This document shows, piece after piece, positions 28,474-39,200 of a stretch of 64,000 nucleotides of DNA. Both the position numbers and the translations under genes were made by a program. Under the pieces are notes generated by a model. That model searched no databases and was not told where the DNA came from. It saw only the letters and a program-made list of their open reading frames with translations. Numbering within the stretch: the stretch's first letter is position 1; every line of letters starts with the position of its first letter. Source of the DNA: Gracilaria gracilis (Eukaryota > Rhodophyta > Florideophyceae > Gracilariales > Gracilariaceae); contig JARGSG010000054.1 of NCBI GenBank assembly GCA_030374805.1, positions 124,001 to 188,000 of the forward strand. Reading direction: 5' to 3'.

Positions 28474-30959
28474 CTATCTTGCAGTCACATCTTGACTCCC
28501 TTGCTCTTGTGTTATCTTCTTTGTATTCAAGAGCTTGGAATACTCAATAAGAAGAACCTCAACGTACATTTTGATTGCCTTCTCAGTGAGAAAGTTTGCA
28601 GCAAAGTCGTTGGAATTTTTGACGATAACCTGTGCGTTAGAATCATGTTCTTGAGCCCATTTAATCTTCTCGGTTGTATCCTGAAAGAAGAAATCAGTTG
28701 GAATGTAATGAGTGAATGGTTTGAGAAGTGGTTCCCAGAATTGGCCACAAGGTGTTTCTTGCTTGATTATCGCTGAAGGACCGAATATTTGTTTGTTCAG
28801 CCGATCAGCCCAGAAGCAGTTCCCTTCGGCGTACAAGATGTACTTGAATCGATGGTGATCAGCTTCACTAAGAATCTTCATCTGATGCATTTCGCCAGCC
28901 CATCGCCCGCTGACCCCAACGTCGAATAAATCTGGGTTCTGATTCGATAAAAAGTGAAGCCGGCTTCTTCCAGAATCTTGTGAATGTTCGTTAGCTTCCT
29001 CTTTCGTCTTATAGAACATGCTTGGGCGATTTCCACCACGAAATACAGCCTTCGACTGTTTTTCTGCCCATGGAGTAGTGTCAGAGGACTTGTATTTCTC
29101 CATTTTGGCATCCCAACTTTTCAATCCTCCTCGGACGGGGTCACCTTCCCACATTGGAAACGGTATGTTGTCTGAAAAGTTACATGAGACAATGGTGAAC
29201 GTTGGACTGCTTTCCTGGTATACAGAACCCCTATAAGTATGTTCGGCATTAACCGTCTGAACGCAATCGTGAATAGCTACAACAAACTCTGTGTCTGGAA
29301 CGTTCCCTCCCTTGGCAATATCACTTAACAATCCCACTAACTCCTGGATACGGGTCTTGTAGAAGGGTTTCGAATTCTTTGTCATCTCATACGGATCCAT
29401 AAGATACAGTTCTGGTGCACAAAAAGTTTTGTTAGAAAACAGTTCCAAGAGGCCGACCTTGTTTCAAGGAGTTCCGAGTATTTGTACTTACTTTTTTCTA
29501 TAAGCTGAAAGAGAATGGTCTGAATTCCCTTATTGGACCCTGGTGGGCTTAGTGAGTATGTCTTCCGTCTCAAAATCTCAAAAAAGGAACGTCTATCAAT
29601 CCCATCTCCGAACGGAGCAAGATATGCCTTCACAAGTTTTTCATAGTAGGAACGAACCTTGGAGTCATCCAGTATTCCAATGTCTCCTGGAACCTGTAGT
29701 TCTTCCATATTTCTATTCATCGGATGGGGTCCGGTGAACGTGCTATTCACTGTGAACGGCTCCTGCGCTGCGTCAGGCTTCTTCTTCTTTCCCTTCTTTC
29801 CTCTCTTCTTTTTCTTCTTGCCTTTCGTGATTTTCTTGTGTCCCTCACTATCACTTGAAGACTGTTCTTTGCCCTCTTTCGATGAGGTCCCAGGCTCTTT
29901 TTCATTTTGGGAAGCGGCATCGTTCGATTTCTGTGGTTGTTTTCCGTCATATGATGCTGACTCGGAGTTACTTTTGTTCTCGGAAATCTTATTTTTGCTG
30001 TCGTTGTCGGGAGATGAACCGGAAGATTCAGAACCTTCGGAAGCTTTTTCAGATTTTGAGGGGTCTGTTTCTTTCCCATTACCCCCTGAGGCACCCGCAG
30101 TTGCCGCGGTTGAAGCCCCGGACTCTGTGGTCCCTGAAGAACCGCCGCTTATGTTCTTCTTCTTCTTCTTCTTTCCTTTCTTCTTCTTCCCTTTCTTTTT
30201 CCCTTTCTTCGTTCCTCTTTTGCTTCCACTCTTTCCCTTCTTTTTCGAGGACGTATCCTGAACACTTGAATCGGGAGGTGGAGAGTCCGCTTGTCCTGTC
30301 TTAGATGATGAATCTGTTCCATTCTTTCCAGCTTGCTCAGCTGTCTTTGCTGATTCTGTTGCTCCGTTATTGTTATCACCCTCATGATTATCTCCGTGTT
30401 CGTCGAAAGATCCAGTGAGACCGATAGCCCCAGGAAGGAGATTTGAGCTTCTCTTCTCTTCCACACCTCCTTCAAGATTCTCAAATTTCTTCCCTTCGCT
30501 TGATATAGCCCCAGGCAACTGAATTTGAACAGTTACGTTTTCTTGATTTGGAAGGTGAGGATTAGTTGGGATGGCCATACGCATCGTTTCAATCACTTTT
30601 TCCTGTGGTTGGGGCTTCGATCTGGATGCAGCTACGTCCCAGAAAGTTGAAATGTACGCAACGATGAATAAGCTGAACAATATCTGTTTCGCAGTGTCAT
30701 TGACATGAAGCGTATTCAAATGTTAGTCACTGGTAAATCAGCGTCGAAGTTGAAAAGCTAATCTAGAGACACTTACATATCCCCAGTTGTGGATCACGAA
30801 AGTTATCGCCGTTCGAACGTATTGTCTCCATATGGAAAGAAAGGAATCGTGGAAGTAATTTGATACATTACCAGGCTTGGACCCTTTCTTGGCTCTGTGA
30901 GACGAGCTTTTCTTCTGAGATACATATCTTGAACTTTTCGACGAAGCCTTATGACGCAT
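28474..30959 (-). CDS. CAP10/POGLUT-like glycosyltransferase, type II membrane protein (770 aa, three exons)
   Basis: Exons 30777..30959, 29492..30683 and 28474..29411; introns of 93 and 80 bp, both GTAAGT..CAG, each with a CTAAC branch-like site. Joined frames are consistent (phases 0 and 1). A basic cytosolic N terminus of about 45 residues precedes one membrane helix (about 59-80), created across the first splice. A low-complexity linker of about 270 residues, rich in Ser/Gly/Glu and with dense Lys runs, follows. The C-terminal half has CAP10 landmarks: LMDPYEMT, FVVAIHDC, FPMWEGDP, AVFRGGNRPSMF, and FKYILYAEGNCFWADRL leading to FGPSAIIKQETP and LLKPFTHYIPTD. Expected to transfer a sugar to secreted proteins or glycans in the ER/Golgi; the donor is not predictable. 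Confidence 0.85.
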
Positions 30960-32022
30960 CCTCACGATCAGAAGCAAAGACAGAAGAAAGGGCGCTAACC
31001 AAATGTGCAAGGAACGTGATAAACATTCAAAGGATGATGAGAGGTATTTGCCTTATCGGAAGCAATCAAGATTCTGAGCAAGGTATTCGCGACAGAAACA
31101 GATATCGTCTTCTTGAACATCCAACCCCCACGAAGAACTGTCTCATATTCAAAACTCTTTGGATGAAGCGTTACTTTTTAATTCGAAGACACTTGTGAAT
31201 TAAATCCTAACCCGACGTGTAGAGAGTGTGCCCCAAACCCCATGAACACCCACACGCACAATATTCTATTCTTCTGCAAATACTCCCTGTAGTGTGTGAT
31301 TCACTTCAACCGCCGATCTCCACGGTATCCGAAAGATCTTGAGTTTGAATGTAAAGGAAAACCAAGTACGGATCGCAAATTTGTAGGCGATGAGTCCCAT
31401 TTTCTCGAATGCTATCCCCGTCCTCATTGTGATAGACACAATCTGTATTCTGCAATGGGCAAATTGACCGTATTTGTTCTTCGTAAATATCTGCGCACAG
31501 TTTGTAAGTGCTCCACGCCGAAAGACAGGGAATAGGGAAATCGACGTGAATATTGTGGGTGCAAAAGGTAGTGGTGTTAGCCTTTCCTTCAATCTTCCCT
31601 CTCTAATGGCTGTGCAGCGTTTGCATTGTTACGAGTCGAGTCAAAACAGTTCGAGATTGCAGTAGCGTGTTAGCAATAGCATGGTATCGTCGTAACTAAC
31701 GGCGATACCATGCTATTGCTACTGCGCTTCTCCAATCACAAACTGTTTTACTCCTGTCGGTCAGTGTCAGGTCAACTTAATGCAGCTTCAAATACCCAGG
31801 ACGATGCATAAGTAGTAAAAGTATTTGAAAGATTTGTTCCATATGAGTTGCTTGCTTTTGGATGAACTAATATCCAGTTGGACGGGGAAACTCAAAAGCC
31901 CGCTGACACCAGATGCCTTTCCAGAAACACCAAGAACTGTAGTTATCGTTGTCGATTGCTTCTTCTCATTTAGCCCCTCTGCAATACGATCAAAGCTCGT
32001 AAACAAGTTGAACGCTAACACG
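30960..32022. promoter_or_regulatory. Divergent intergenic region with an imperfect inverted repeat
   Basis: Lies between the glycosyltransferase ATG (30959, minus) and the chosen armadillo-gene ATG (32023, plus). It should contain both promoters. The notable element is the hairpin at 31671..31721. The armadillo-gene frame is open from about 31825, and an alternative ATG lies at 31843. Confidence 0.4.
31671..31721. repeat. Inverted repeat / hairpin upstream of the armadillo gene
   Basis: Arms of 19 bp match exactly: TAGCAATAGCATGGTATCG at 31671..31689 and its complement at 31703..31721, around a 13-bp loop. Weaker complementarity continues outwards (CAGTAGCG against ACTGCGC, AAACAGTT against AACTGTTT), giving arms of roughly 45 bp over about 31640..31750. 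It could be a small MITE-like element, a structured RNA or a terminator. No target-site duplication was identified. Confidence 0.55.
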
Positions 32023-32704
32023 ATGTCAACAAATGACACATCCCCGAAAGCGTTACAAGCTTTCGATGAAGCGAAGGGAGAAGGTGTTCTGGAAGCTCCA
32101 ACGGCAGGGAAGAACAAAAAAAATAATGTGAATGAACTTGAAGAAAAGAGGAAACGCTTGGTGAAGGAAGCGAAAAAGACAGTGGCAGAGCTTCTCGACG
32201 CAATCGAAAAGGATAGAGCGGCAACGCCTGGTGATCACGGATACGCCTTTTCCCAAAACCCTTTGAAGGTCTTTTCATCTGCAGACGTTGTTGCCGTTGA
32301 GAAGTTTGTTGCTTCTGGTGGAATTCGTTCAATATCCATGGCAATGAAAAAGCACTCATCATCTAGTGCCGTAGTAAGCGCTGCTAGTAGGACGTTGATC
32401 ACGTTAATGTTCTATGACCCCTCCATCACAGTAAGTGCAGTGAAAGCCGGATTCATTGAAAGCTTAATCTGCGCCATATTCGCCCAAGTCGATGCTGGGA
32501 GTGAGGAGGCCAAAGTCTCCTCATTGAAAGCATTGCGTGGCTTTACTCAAGATGAGGAACGAAGAAAGGATATCTTCCAGGGGAAAGGACTGGAAGCAAT
32601 TATCGCCACCATGAACAAAAGCACCAGCAACCCCAGGGTTCTTTCTCACGCGGCATTGCTTGTTTCCAACTTAGCTTTTGGCAATTCGCAAATTAAAGAC
32701 GCAA

Positions 32705-32715
32705 CTGGGGCAATG
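32705..32715. repeat. Target-site duplication, left copy
   Basis: CTGGGGCAATG at 32705..32715 is repeated exactly at 39190..39200, directly flanking the terminal inverted repeats. Eleven bp is within the 8-11 bp range known for Mutator-like elements. Confidence 0.93.
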
Positions 32716-32988
32716 ACCCCCGGAGAATCTACGCACTGTGAGGAATGTCAGATTTCTCCCGTAGATCCTCCAAATCTATGAAACGAATACCGTAGGATCC
32801 TCCGTTACAGGAGTAACGCTCCCAAAACCTCTGCATGTCCTCAACTCCCGCCAAGTGTCTGGAACCTCCGCTTCCAACACACTCATTCGCCCAACAGCTC
32901 AAATGGCGTGACGCGGTCGCAATCCAAAAAAGCGCGCGCAACTCTGCGCTTTTCCCACCAACATATGTTCCTCGCCCGGGCAGCTGCC
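32716..32988 (+). repeat. Left terminal inverted repeat of the MULE
   Basis: 273 bp, the exact inverse of 38917..39189 as far as can be read by eye. It contains an AAAAAAGCGCGCGC segment and ends at CAGCTGCC inside the first unit of the adjacent 79-bp repeat array. Confidence 0.93.
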
Positions 32989-33238
32989 AGCCAACCGCCA
33001 CTGCCGCATAGACAATTATCTCTCCCACCGCCTTCACGCCCAGGTGCCGAGCGTCCGGGCAGCTGCCAGCCAACCGCCACTGCCGCATAGACAATTATCC
33101 GCCACTGCCGCATAGACAATTATCTCTCCCACCGCCTTCACGCCCAGGTGCCGAGCGTCCGGGCAGCTGCCAGCCAACCGCCACTGCCGCATAGACAATT
33201 ATCTCTCCCACCGCCTTCACGCCCAGGTGCCGAGCGTC
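32977..33238. repeat. Subterminal tandem array, 79-bp units
   Basis: Three units start CGGGCAGCTGCCAGCC and end GCCGAGCGTC (32977..33055, 33056..33159, 33160..33238). The middle unit carries an internal 25-bp duplication. A second duplicated motif of about 54 bp follows near 33260..33370. Subterminal repeats often bind the transposase; that role is inferred. Confidence 0.85.
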
Positions 33239-33774
33239 ACTGCCACATAGCGCATCATCCCTCCCAACGCCGCCACGCTCGCCAACGCTCCCACTGCTTC
33301 GAAGCCCATCCCTGCCACTGCCGCCGTCACGCTCGCCAACGCTCCCACTGCTTCGAAGTCCATCCCTGCCACTGCCGCTACAATCAACAACGTTTTGAAA
33401 ACGTAAACGCGCATCCCTCTTACCGCATTCACTTGCACAATCTTTCTTACCGCCGCTGGGTCGCACGCGTTTTACTGGCCACTCTCGTTAGCACCACCGC
33501 CGTTAGCTTAACGGGCCACTGTTGATTTTCGTTGCTACCGCTGCCGCCCACTAACAGCACCGCTGGCGACCTCTTTTGCTACCGCCGCTGGAGATTGCTT
33601 TCGCTACAGTTGCAATCGACATCACCCCCTGCTGGCTGATCCCCTTGCTCCCGCCGCCTATGATATTGATATTATCACTTTCGCGTCACTGAATGGGCCA
33701 CCGCCGCCGCGCGCATGAAAAGCTCTTTGTCGCTCCTCTTTTTCTAACTTCTGGACAGCTAACTTGGAATGTCT

Positions 33775-36700
33775 TTACTTCGTGGGCCTATACTGGTTAT
33801 CCGGGTGATCTACCACAGACAGTGCTCTCAACAAAGCGTCATTTGGAGTGCGAACAGTTGTATCTGGAACAGTGGTGGCGACTTGCTGTGATTTCTTATC
33901 CACACGTTGTCTCTTACGTCCTCGTTCGAGGAATGACTTCTTTCGCTTTCGCGCTTGGGCTCCCAATCCGGGGTTTGGGTTGACAACATCGATGGTTTCT
34001 ACGTCGCGGGGGTCTACAGGAAGGTCTGGTACACGGCATGGGGCATGCATCGTGGTTTGAGGTCTCGATGGATAGCGCCCATTGTTGAGGTGGCGCACGC
34101 CTTCCTGAAGGTAGTTCATGACGCTTTGAAGCCCTACGGTTCCATAGTTCTCCGCTAAGCGATGCATTTGGTCATATAATGCTTTGCCGTTGGAGTACGA
34201 TACGTCGGTTGACATCTGTGTTCGTTGTTGTCGCTCGAGCTCCGTCAATCGATCACCCATTGCCTTTTCTGAAGCTTGGTTTCTGTCTTGTGCCGTACCA
34301 GATAATTGGGATCCTCCACTTCCAGTGTCCCCTCTATAGGCCCGCTCCCGTAGCTCTGCGGCTGGTCCTCCTTGCTTTTCCCGCAGTGTCAGGATATCTC
34401 TCATCGTCCAATTCTCGGGGTTACGGCTCCAATAAGGGTGCCAGATGTCCTCAATTCGGAAACGAGCTGGAAGGGCATCTCGAATATTGGGCCAGCGATC
34501 TCTAACATCGTCATACACGACGTAGAGTCGCACCATATGGGAGCAAGGGAAGCCCCATGCGGTTGTGTCACGACAGCTACATCGCCCAGCTACTTTGTCG
34601 TCGAAACCTACTTGCTTGTGTAGGTACAAGTTGTACTGGTTACTGTTGGTATGTTGGGCCTGAGTGTCTCTGTCAGTTGGATTTGTTGTGGTGAACAGGG
34701 AGAGGGTAAACACAACTAGTGGCTCCCCGGACGACACCTCCAGATCCTCCATGTCAATGTCGTAATTGAATGGAGCGTCATGGGTGGGTAGCAGGACGGC
34801 GTCCGTAACCCTATAGAAGGCGGAGAACCGGACGCTTCGTTGAAGGAATTGCTTGATGCTGTAGGATGTGAAGGTAGTCAACAGCCTGGTGGCGCTATTC
34901 ATGGATAGCGGGAGTCCTGACTGAACGAGCCTATTCCGCAGAGCGGTATCTCCCTGTGATGCTTGGTGTCTTCGTTCCTCCTTTAACCTCTTTGTGAACT
35001 GGGCAATAACAAGAGGTACTTCAGAAAACGGGACGTCCTTACTCAGGATGTTTCGCCGATATCGCGAGTGCGAGGACTCGCTGTAACCGCTACCCTGGAA
35101 TAGAAAGCGGTACGGCACTTGAAGATCCTTGTAGCACCGGATGAGAAGGGAAGGATTCTCACGGTACAGGAAGTTATACCATTTCGGAAGTGGGGTTGAT
35201 GGAGAAAAGTATTCTCGCTCCAGGGTGTTCCTCCTTTCCTCGAACTTCTCCACCGTAAGGCTCGCCCGAAGCTCATGTAACTGCTCCCTCATATGCTGAC
35301 CTTCTTTGCCTCTACCGATCAACTTGCACCATCGTTGCGTGTTTCCCATCTGGTTCTGGTTCAAGTGCCAGTCATCCAAAAATACGGATGAAAAGGGAAA
35401 CACGGACCTTATTGCCGCAATTAAGGCGGCGCACTGATCTACTGCGAAGCAAGAAGGGGATATTCGCACGCACGCTTTGAAGTGCTGGAGGACCCAAGTA
35501 AAGCTCTCCTCTGTCTCATTTCCTATGTACCCCATGAAATATGTAGTCATATGTCCAGCGTTGTCCCTCCCATTGATGCTGAAGAGAGGCAGATTGAAGC
35601 GGTTTGAAATAGCTTTGCAGTCCACTGAAACACCTGGTACGATTCCGTTACGCTCGTAGTCAGTACACCAATCCTGCAAACACCACGCTACAAATTGAAG
35701 TCCGTTTCGATCGTCCGTTCGACAGAAAACCTTGTGGTTTGGGTTCTCTGACTGTATTTGGATGAGGTTCTGATATAATCGTAGACACTCTTTGTCCTTT
35801 GGATAACGCGAATTGTAGAGGTACTGCAGTCGCTTCCGAAATAGTTCCCTGTCTACAGTGACATTGTATTTATCCTCCATCAATTTGATTACAACGTCAT
35901 ATTGCAGATGGAGGTTGTTTCGTAGATGGCGGGCTTCAACCTCCGCTGTAGGACATAGTTTGCGTAGCAGGGCAGGTGGAGTAGAACCGTGATTGTGGTG
36001 CGCTCTGGCAAACTCTGGAGAGAATGCGAACTTCTGTGTCCCGGATGTGGACACTCGAACCCTCCGAATTTTGAAGCTGAATGGGCACTTGTACTCTTTT
36101 TGATACTGAAGTGAACACTTCAGGTACCCCCGCAGTAGCACCTTCTTCCCCTCCTCATCAGTTCCATACTTGGAGTCCCGAATAAAAAGTTTAAACCCGA
36201 AGTACTCTGCTATATATTGTAGATGCTGCAATACCTGATGTTGCGTGCTAGCATCTATTTGATCCATATAAGCTATAAAGCCCCGACGCACCCACTCCTC
36301 CGCTGGATACTCTTCACTTGAGGTGGAACTGATGGTATCAACATCGACTTCGGACGGCGTAATTCGCCGCTCCACATCTCCGTCCTCATCGCCTGCTCCA
36401 CCCTCCCAACCCTGAGATCTGGAAATGTCCCGTGCAGGAGTTATATGTGAATTCTACGACATAAGTTAAGTTAGAGATTAGAAGACATGTACTGCAATAG
36501 TACTGTGCTTTGGTCTGAAGACGTACCTGCTCTCCTTCCTGGCCAACGTTTTTCCTAACTTCATCGGTAATATCGATGACAGAGCTGTCATCGGATGCGC
36601 AATTTGGAGGATCAGGCTCCACACAGCACACATCGTCGGAACCTCCCATTGCATTGCTTTGGTCAGGATCTCCAGGGGCTATACGGCTCGCTTCCACATC

Positions 36701-36802
36701 TAGGACGATAATATCGTCATCCTCACTTTTTCCACAGATTCTCCCGGGATCGGGAGTGCTCATGTACTCCCCATCCTTTTTCAACTCTGCATTTTTATAC
36801 AT
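33775..36802 (-). CDS. MULE transposase (two exons, about 970 aa)
   Basis: Exon 1 36527..36802 (ATG at 36802) and exon 2 33775..36411; the 115-bp intron starts GTACGT, ends CTCAG, phase 0. Exon 2 alone is open for nearly 880 codons but has no early ATG, which supports the splice. The N-terminal part is acidic. A zinc-finger-like segment with KCSLQYQKEYKCPFSFK and RAHHNHG follows. The MULE domain (PF10551 type) has VSVDCKAISNRF, YFMGYIGNETEESFTWVLQH, and CFAVDQCAALIAAI followed by FLDDWHLNQN. A SWIM zinc finger (CSCRDTTAWGFPCSHMVRL) lies near residue 720. It catalyses cut-and-paste transposition. Exon 1 overlaps the end of the protease gene by 22 bp. Confidence 0.88.
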
Positions 36803-38541
36803 CCAATCCAACGCACTTGAGGGCGTGATGGCAGTGATGCCAGGAAGTCGTCATCATCGGGCAAAACCTCCCTCACTGTTGAACAGCTGGCAGCCTTCTT
36901 TTTCTTGGGAGGGTCGAAAGTAACGAAAGGAATGCGTAATGAGGGGGGTACACTCTTCGCTATTGCAGCCTTGACAGCATCCCTTCGCTTATTCTTATTC
37001 CCTCGATACTCACGACTTAGACGCCCGTGGTTGTGAATGTTTGCACCAGAGAGTACCCACCCCCTTTCATTCCTCAGTGCCTTTGCCATGAAGGCAGCCT
37101 TGCAACCATAACCAGGCGGCTTTCGTTTGTATTTCAGACAACGTAGACGGACATTCAGTCCGTATTCCCGCGATCTCCTCATAGGTTTACAGAACTGAAC
37201 CCCGTATTCATACCCATCCTCCGCGCATAAGTCGTAGATATATCTGGGGAGGTCCACAACAAACATCTCTGCAATCTCATTGGCATTCAGACGCTTTTCA
37301 GAAGCACCACCACCATCCTGAGTCCTACTTGCACCATCATCCGCACTCCTAGCGTCCACTCTTCCGGTACTGTCCACAACCTCACTGTCAGTCGTGTTGT
37401 CCCCACACATGCCCGATTTTTCTGCTCCTCCAGCTGCGTTCAGGCGTGCAAGGTAGATCCTCTCGCGACGTTCGAGATGGATCTTCGCAACGGCGTATTC
37501 GTTCATGAAAGGCATGACGTGAGTTATGGACATAACCAAACGCACCCTCACCTCAATACACCCCCATCGATATCTCTCGGTCAAGTTGGTATCATGGCCT
37601 GCAATAAATTGCGCACTAGGGATAGCACCGTGGGTACGAGCGAAACATCCCATCATGGACAAAACGTAGGCCCCGCAGCTGTGCGAATCTGTCTGTGTCG
37701 CGAACCCAAGAACATCGAGCATGTAGTTTTCCTCTGCAACTATCCAATTGATTCTCATTTGCTGAGAGTGGTCAACTATTTTCATGATCAGCTCTCGACA
37801 TTCCACGGGACATTCAAACCTCATACTATCACTCCAGTATATGCGCCACTTCTGTTTTCCAATCTTTTCTGCTACAAAGGCCGCCCAATGTTTACGTTCA
37901 ACTATGACCGGAACGACAATCGTCCTAATCTCTGTAGGGCTCGGATACAGCTTTTCAGTGAACCTCTCTTTGTAGCGATCAAGTACAGCAATTTGTTCCT
38001 CCGGCGACATCTTTCGGTACGAACTGGCTACATTGCTGATACCACATCCCGTATCTACAGTCACGAGTAGGACACCGACACGAGGCTCCAGTTCCAAGAC
38101 CCCGCTCCCAAGAAGTACGTTGCAGAACCACGCGTTTCGATCACACGAAGACATCAAGTGAGGGCTCACATTTCCCTTATTGTCAACTGAGTTCTTCAAC
38201 TCCAGAATTAGATAACACCACAGCCCTTTCAATTCCTTAAACCCATCTTTTTCTATCCTATTGAATTCCACCATGGTATGCTTCTTCAAGTTCTCCAAAA
38301 ACGACGAGATCTTCTTCACAATTTGGCGTATGACCTTCTTCTCTTCTTTTGTGAGCTCTCGATCTAAATCTTTCTTCTCTCCCATAACTTCTTCTGTTGT
38401 CTTTACAGGAAGAAGATTTTCGTTGACCTCATCCCCTGAGTCCTCCAATCGAGGATCTAAGACACTAAATATATTAGCGTCAAGAGGATCCTCGGGGGGG
38501 TATCTCACAGATGTGTCGTCTGCGGAGCGGAAAGTGATCAT
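36781..38541 (-). CDS. Ulp1-type (C48) cysteine protease with C-terminal DNA-binding-like finger, MULE-borne (586 aa)
   Basis: First ATG at 38541. The peptidase domain (about 210-320) shows the C48 triad: His in VERKHWAAFV, Asp in IYWSDSM, and Cys in TQTDSHSCGAYVLSM, with the oxyanion Gln in TQTD. Such proteases cleave SUMO-like conjugates; when carried by MULEs their role in transposition is unknown. The C-terminal 140 residues have FCKPMRRSREYG, LRCLKYKRKPPGYGCKAAFM and ANIHNHGRL, a Cys-Cys-His-x-His arrangement like FAR1/FLYWCH/WRKY-GCM1 fingers, suggesting element-end binding. The last 22 bp overlap the transposase start, so a shared transcript is possible. Confidence 0.88.
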   Translation of the reverse strand: MITFRSADDTSVRYPPEDPLDANIFSVLDPRLEDSGDEVNENLLPVKTTEEVMGEKKDLDRELTKEEKKVIRQIVKKISSFLENLKKHTMVEFNRIEKDGFKELKGLWCYLILELKNSVDNKGNVSPHLMSSCDRNAWFCNVLLGSGVLELEPRVGVLLVTVDTGCGISNVASSYRKMSPEEQIAVLDRYKERFTEKLYPSPTEIRTIVVPVIVERKHWAAFVAEKIGKQKWRIYWSDSMRFECPVECRELIMKIVDHSQQMRINWIVAEENYMLDVLGFATQTDSHSCGAYVLSMMGCFARTHGAIPSAQFIAGHDTNLTERYRWGCIEVRVRLVMSITHVMPFMNEYAVAKIHLERRERIYLARLNAAGGAEKSGMCGDNTTDSEVVDSTGRVDARSADDGASRTQDGGGASEKRLNANEIAEMFVVDLPRYIYDLCAEDGYEYGVQFCKPMRRSREYGLNVRLRCLKYKRKPPGYGCKAAFMAKALRNERGWVLSGANIHNHGRLSREYRGNKNKRRDAVKAAIAKSVPPSLRIPFVTFDPPKKKKAASCSTVREVLPDDDDFLASLPSRPQVRWIGCIKMQS

Positions 38542-38622
38542 GGCTTCTGAGAATGGGTACACAGGGGCCAACGCTATGCGACGAAGACGGGTTTAGATAA
38601 GCTGAATAGCAACAAAGAAGCT

Positions 38623-38857
38623 ATTTCGCGAGAAAGACGGCGTCTGCAGCTATTAAAGCGGAGTAGCGACGGCTGGGCGATCACGATTTCGCGAGAAAGA
38701 CGGCCTCTGAAGCGGTTAAAGCGTAGTAGCGACGGCTGGGCGATCACGGCGTCTGCAGCTATTAAAGCGGAGTAGCGACGGCTAGGCGATCACGATTTTG
38801 CGAGAAAGACGGCCTCTGAAGCGATTAAAGCGAAGTAGAGACGGCTGCGCGATCACG
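38623..38857. repeat. Subterminal tandem array, 63-bp units
   Basis: Four degenerate units starting ATTTCGCGAGAAAGACGG and ending GGCGATCACG start at 38623, 38686, 38749 and 38795; the third lacks its first 17 bp. The array lies just inside the right terminal repeat, upstream of the protease gene, so it could serve as promoter, transposase-binding region, or both. Confidence 0.85.
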
Positions 38858-38916
38858 ATTCAAGGACCTTAACAAAGAAATGCAGGAAAAAGGGTAGCTC
38901 GTGATATCGAACCTTA

Positions 38917-39189
38917 GGCAGCTGCCCGGGCGAGGAACATATGTTGGTGGGAAAAGCGCAGAGTTGCGCGCGCTTTTTTGGATTGCGACCGCGTCACGCC
39001 ATTTGAGCTGTTGGGCGAATGAGTGTGTTGGAAGCGGAGGTTCCAGACACTTGGCGGGAGTTGAGGACATGCAGAGGTTTTGGGAGCGTTACTCCTGTAA
39101 CGGAGGATCCTACGGTATTCGTTTCATAGATTTGGAGGATCTACGGGAGAAATCTGACATTCCTCACAGTGCGTAGATTCTCCGGGGGT
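38917..39189 (-). repeat. Right terminal inverted repeat of the MULE
   Basis: 273 bp, the inverse of 32716..32988; ends GATTCTCCGGGGGT and is followed immediately by the target-site copy. Confidence 0.93.
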
Positions 39190-39200
39190 CTGGGGCAATG
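39190..39200. repeat. Target-site duplication, right copy
   Basis: CTGGGGCAATG, identical to 32705..32715. Its last three bases are an ATG in the armadillo reading frame, so the downstream fragment has an in-frame start. Confidence 0.93.

Larger units (their letters stand above)
32716..39189. mobile_element. Complete Mutator-like (MULE) DNA transposon, 6,474 bp
   Basis: Bounded by 273-bp terminal inverted repeats (32716..32988 and 38917..39189) that pair base for base by coordinate and begin ACCCCCGGAGAATCTACG. It is flanked by an 11-bp target-site duplication. It carries two minus-strand genes: a MULE transposase and, upstream of it, a Ulp1-type protease gene. Subterminal tandem arrays lie inside each end. 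Near-identical terminal repeats and an exact duplication indicate a recent insertion. Both genes look intact, so the element may be autonomous. Confidence 0.93.

Noticed and set aside
29659-30261. Plus-strand frame rich in Phe/Ser
   Set aside because: Complement of the Lys/Glu/Ser-rich stem of the glycosyltransferase.
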